This document shows, in pieces, positions 33,521 to 33,612 of a stretch of 33,612 nt of DNA. Source of the stretch: Aurantimonas sp. 22II-16-19i. Lineage in GTDB: Bacteria; Pseudomonadota; Alphaproteobacteria; Rhizobiales; Rhizobiaceae. Both the position numbers and the translations under genes were made by a program. The stretch covers positions 1 through 33,612 of the forward strand of contig NZ_AQQS01000050.1 in the NCBI RefSeq assembly GCF_002088275.1, written 5' to 3'. Under the pieces are notes generated by a model. That model made no database searches and was not told where the DNA came from. It saw only the letters and a list, made by a program, of their open reading frames with translations. Positions within the stretch are counted from its first letter, which is position 1, and the number at the start of each line of letters is the position of its first letter.

Positions 33521-33612
33521 GCGGCGGCCCGCCTGCCCACAGATCGGCCCGATCGGCGGGGCAGGTCGGCGGCTCGGCGCTCGCCCGCTTCCCCGCCGCT
33601 GGCGGCGGTCCG
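33521..33612. other. Window end after the XRE gene
   Basis: The remaining 92 bases are GC-rich and hold GATCGG-C-CCGATC (33542-33554), a 6-bp inverted repeat that might be part of a terminator for the regulator. There is no T-run and no gene start that I can support before the window ends. Confidence 0.3.

Noticed and set aside
1-33612. CRISPR arrays, insertion sequences, prophage genes, rRNA genes
   Set aside because: I saw no regularly spaced direct repeats with unique spacers, no transposase or integrase motifs, and no rRNA sequence anywhere in the window.

Overview
The window is a high-GC alphaproteobacterial chromosome segment, most likely from the order Hyphomicrobiales (Rhizobiales). 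Four things support this: an imuA-imuB-dnaE2 mutagenesis cassette behind a GTTC-N7-GTTC LexA box, an rpsM-rpsK-rpoA-rplQ ribosomal block, a degP-rarA pair, and divergent carA/yqeY genes. I cannot assign a genus from sequence alone. Nearly all of it reads as ordinary chromosome; a few short patches look accessory.

Layout. 1-1213 (+): the ends of a di/oligopeptide ABC importer, with the tail of one ATPase and a complete second ATPase. 1376-1450 (-): tRNA-Gly(CCC). 1594-7121 (-): KDPG aldolase, a SleB-type cell-wall hydrolase, the GTPase Der with an upstream YfgM-like membrane TPR protein, and an NnrU-family membrane protein. 7271-7681 (+): a MAPEG-family membrane protein. 7784-8287 (-): an isolated lower-GC gene for a Tlde1/DUF2778 L,D-transpeptidase-like enzyme. 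8371-10476 (-): a molybdopterin oxidoreductase. 10550-11110 (-): a ParD/ParE-type toxin-antitoxin pair whose toxin is frameshifted. 11431-17197 (+): LexA box, then imuA, imuB and dnaE2, an SOS-inducible translesion mutasome. 17210-19029 (-): a membrane aspartyl/asparaginyl beta-hydroxylase-like protein followed by an NAD-dependent epimerase. 19214-21295 (-): the fluoride channel CrcB and a BCCT transporter. 21620-22393 (+): a short-chain dehydrogenase. 22419-25401 (-): degP-like protease and rarA. 25618-25746 (-): a 42-residue exported peptide. 26029-27051 (-): another NAD-dependent reductase. 27201-29995 (-): rpsM, rpsK, rpoA, rplQ with a clear promoter in front and a terminator behind. 30245-32510: yqeY (-) and carA (+), divergent. 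33290-33520 (+): a small XRE-type regulator, preceded by about 780 bases of mostly non-coding DNA rich in dyads.

Working together: the imu genes form one damage-induced operon. Der, the ribosomal proteins, RpoA and YqeY are translation and growth functions. DegP and the SleB hydrolase maintain the envelope. The BCCT carrier and peptide importer take up solutes. No large undescribed system is evident. The items most worth a second look are the orphan Tlde1-like enzyme, the detached alpha operon, the broken toxin beside an intact antitoxin, a promoter-dyad-hairpin arrangement before the BCCT gene, a three-copy 14-base tandem repeat between yqeY and carA, and a duplicated hairpin between rpsM and rpsK.
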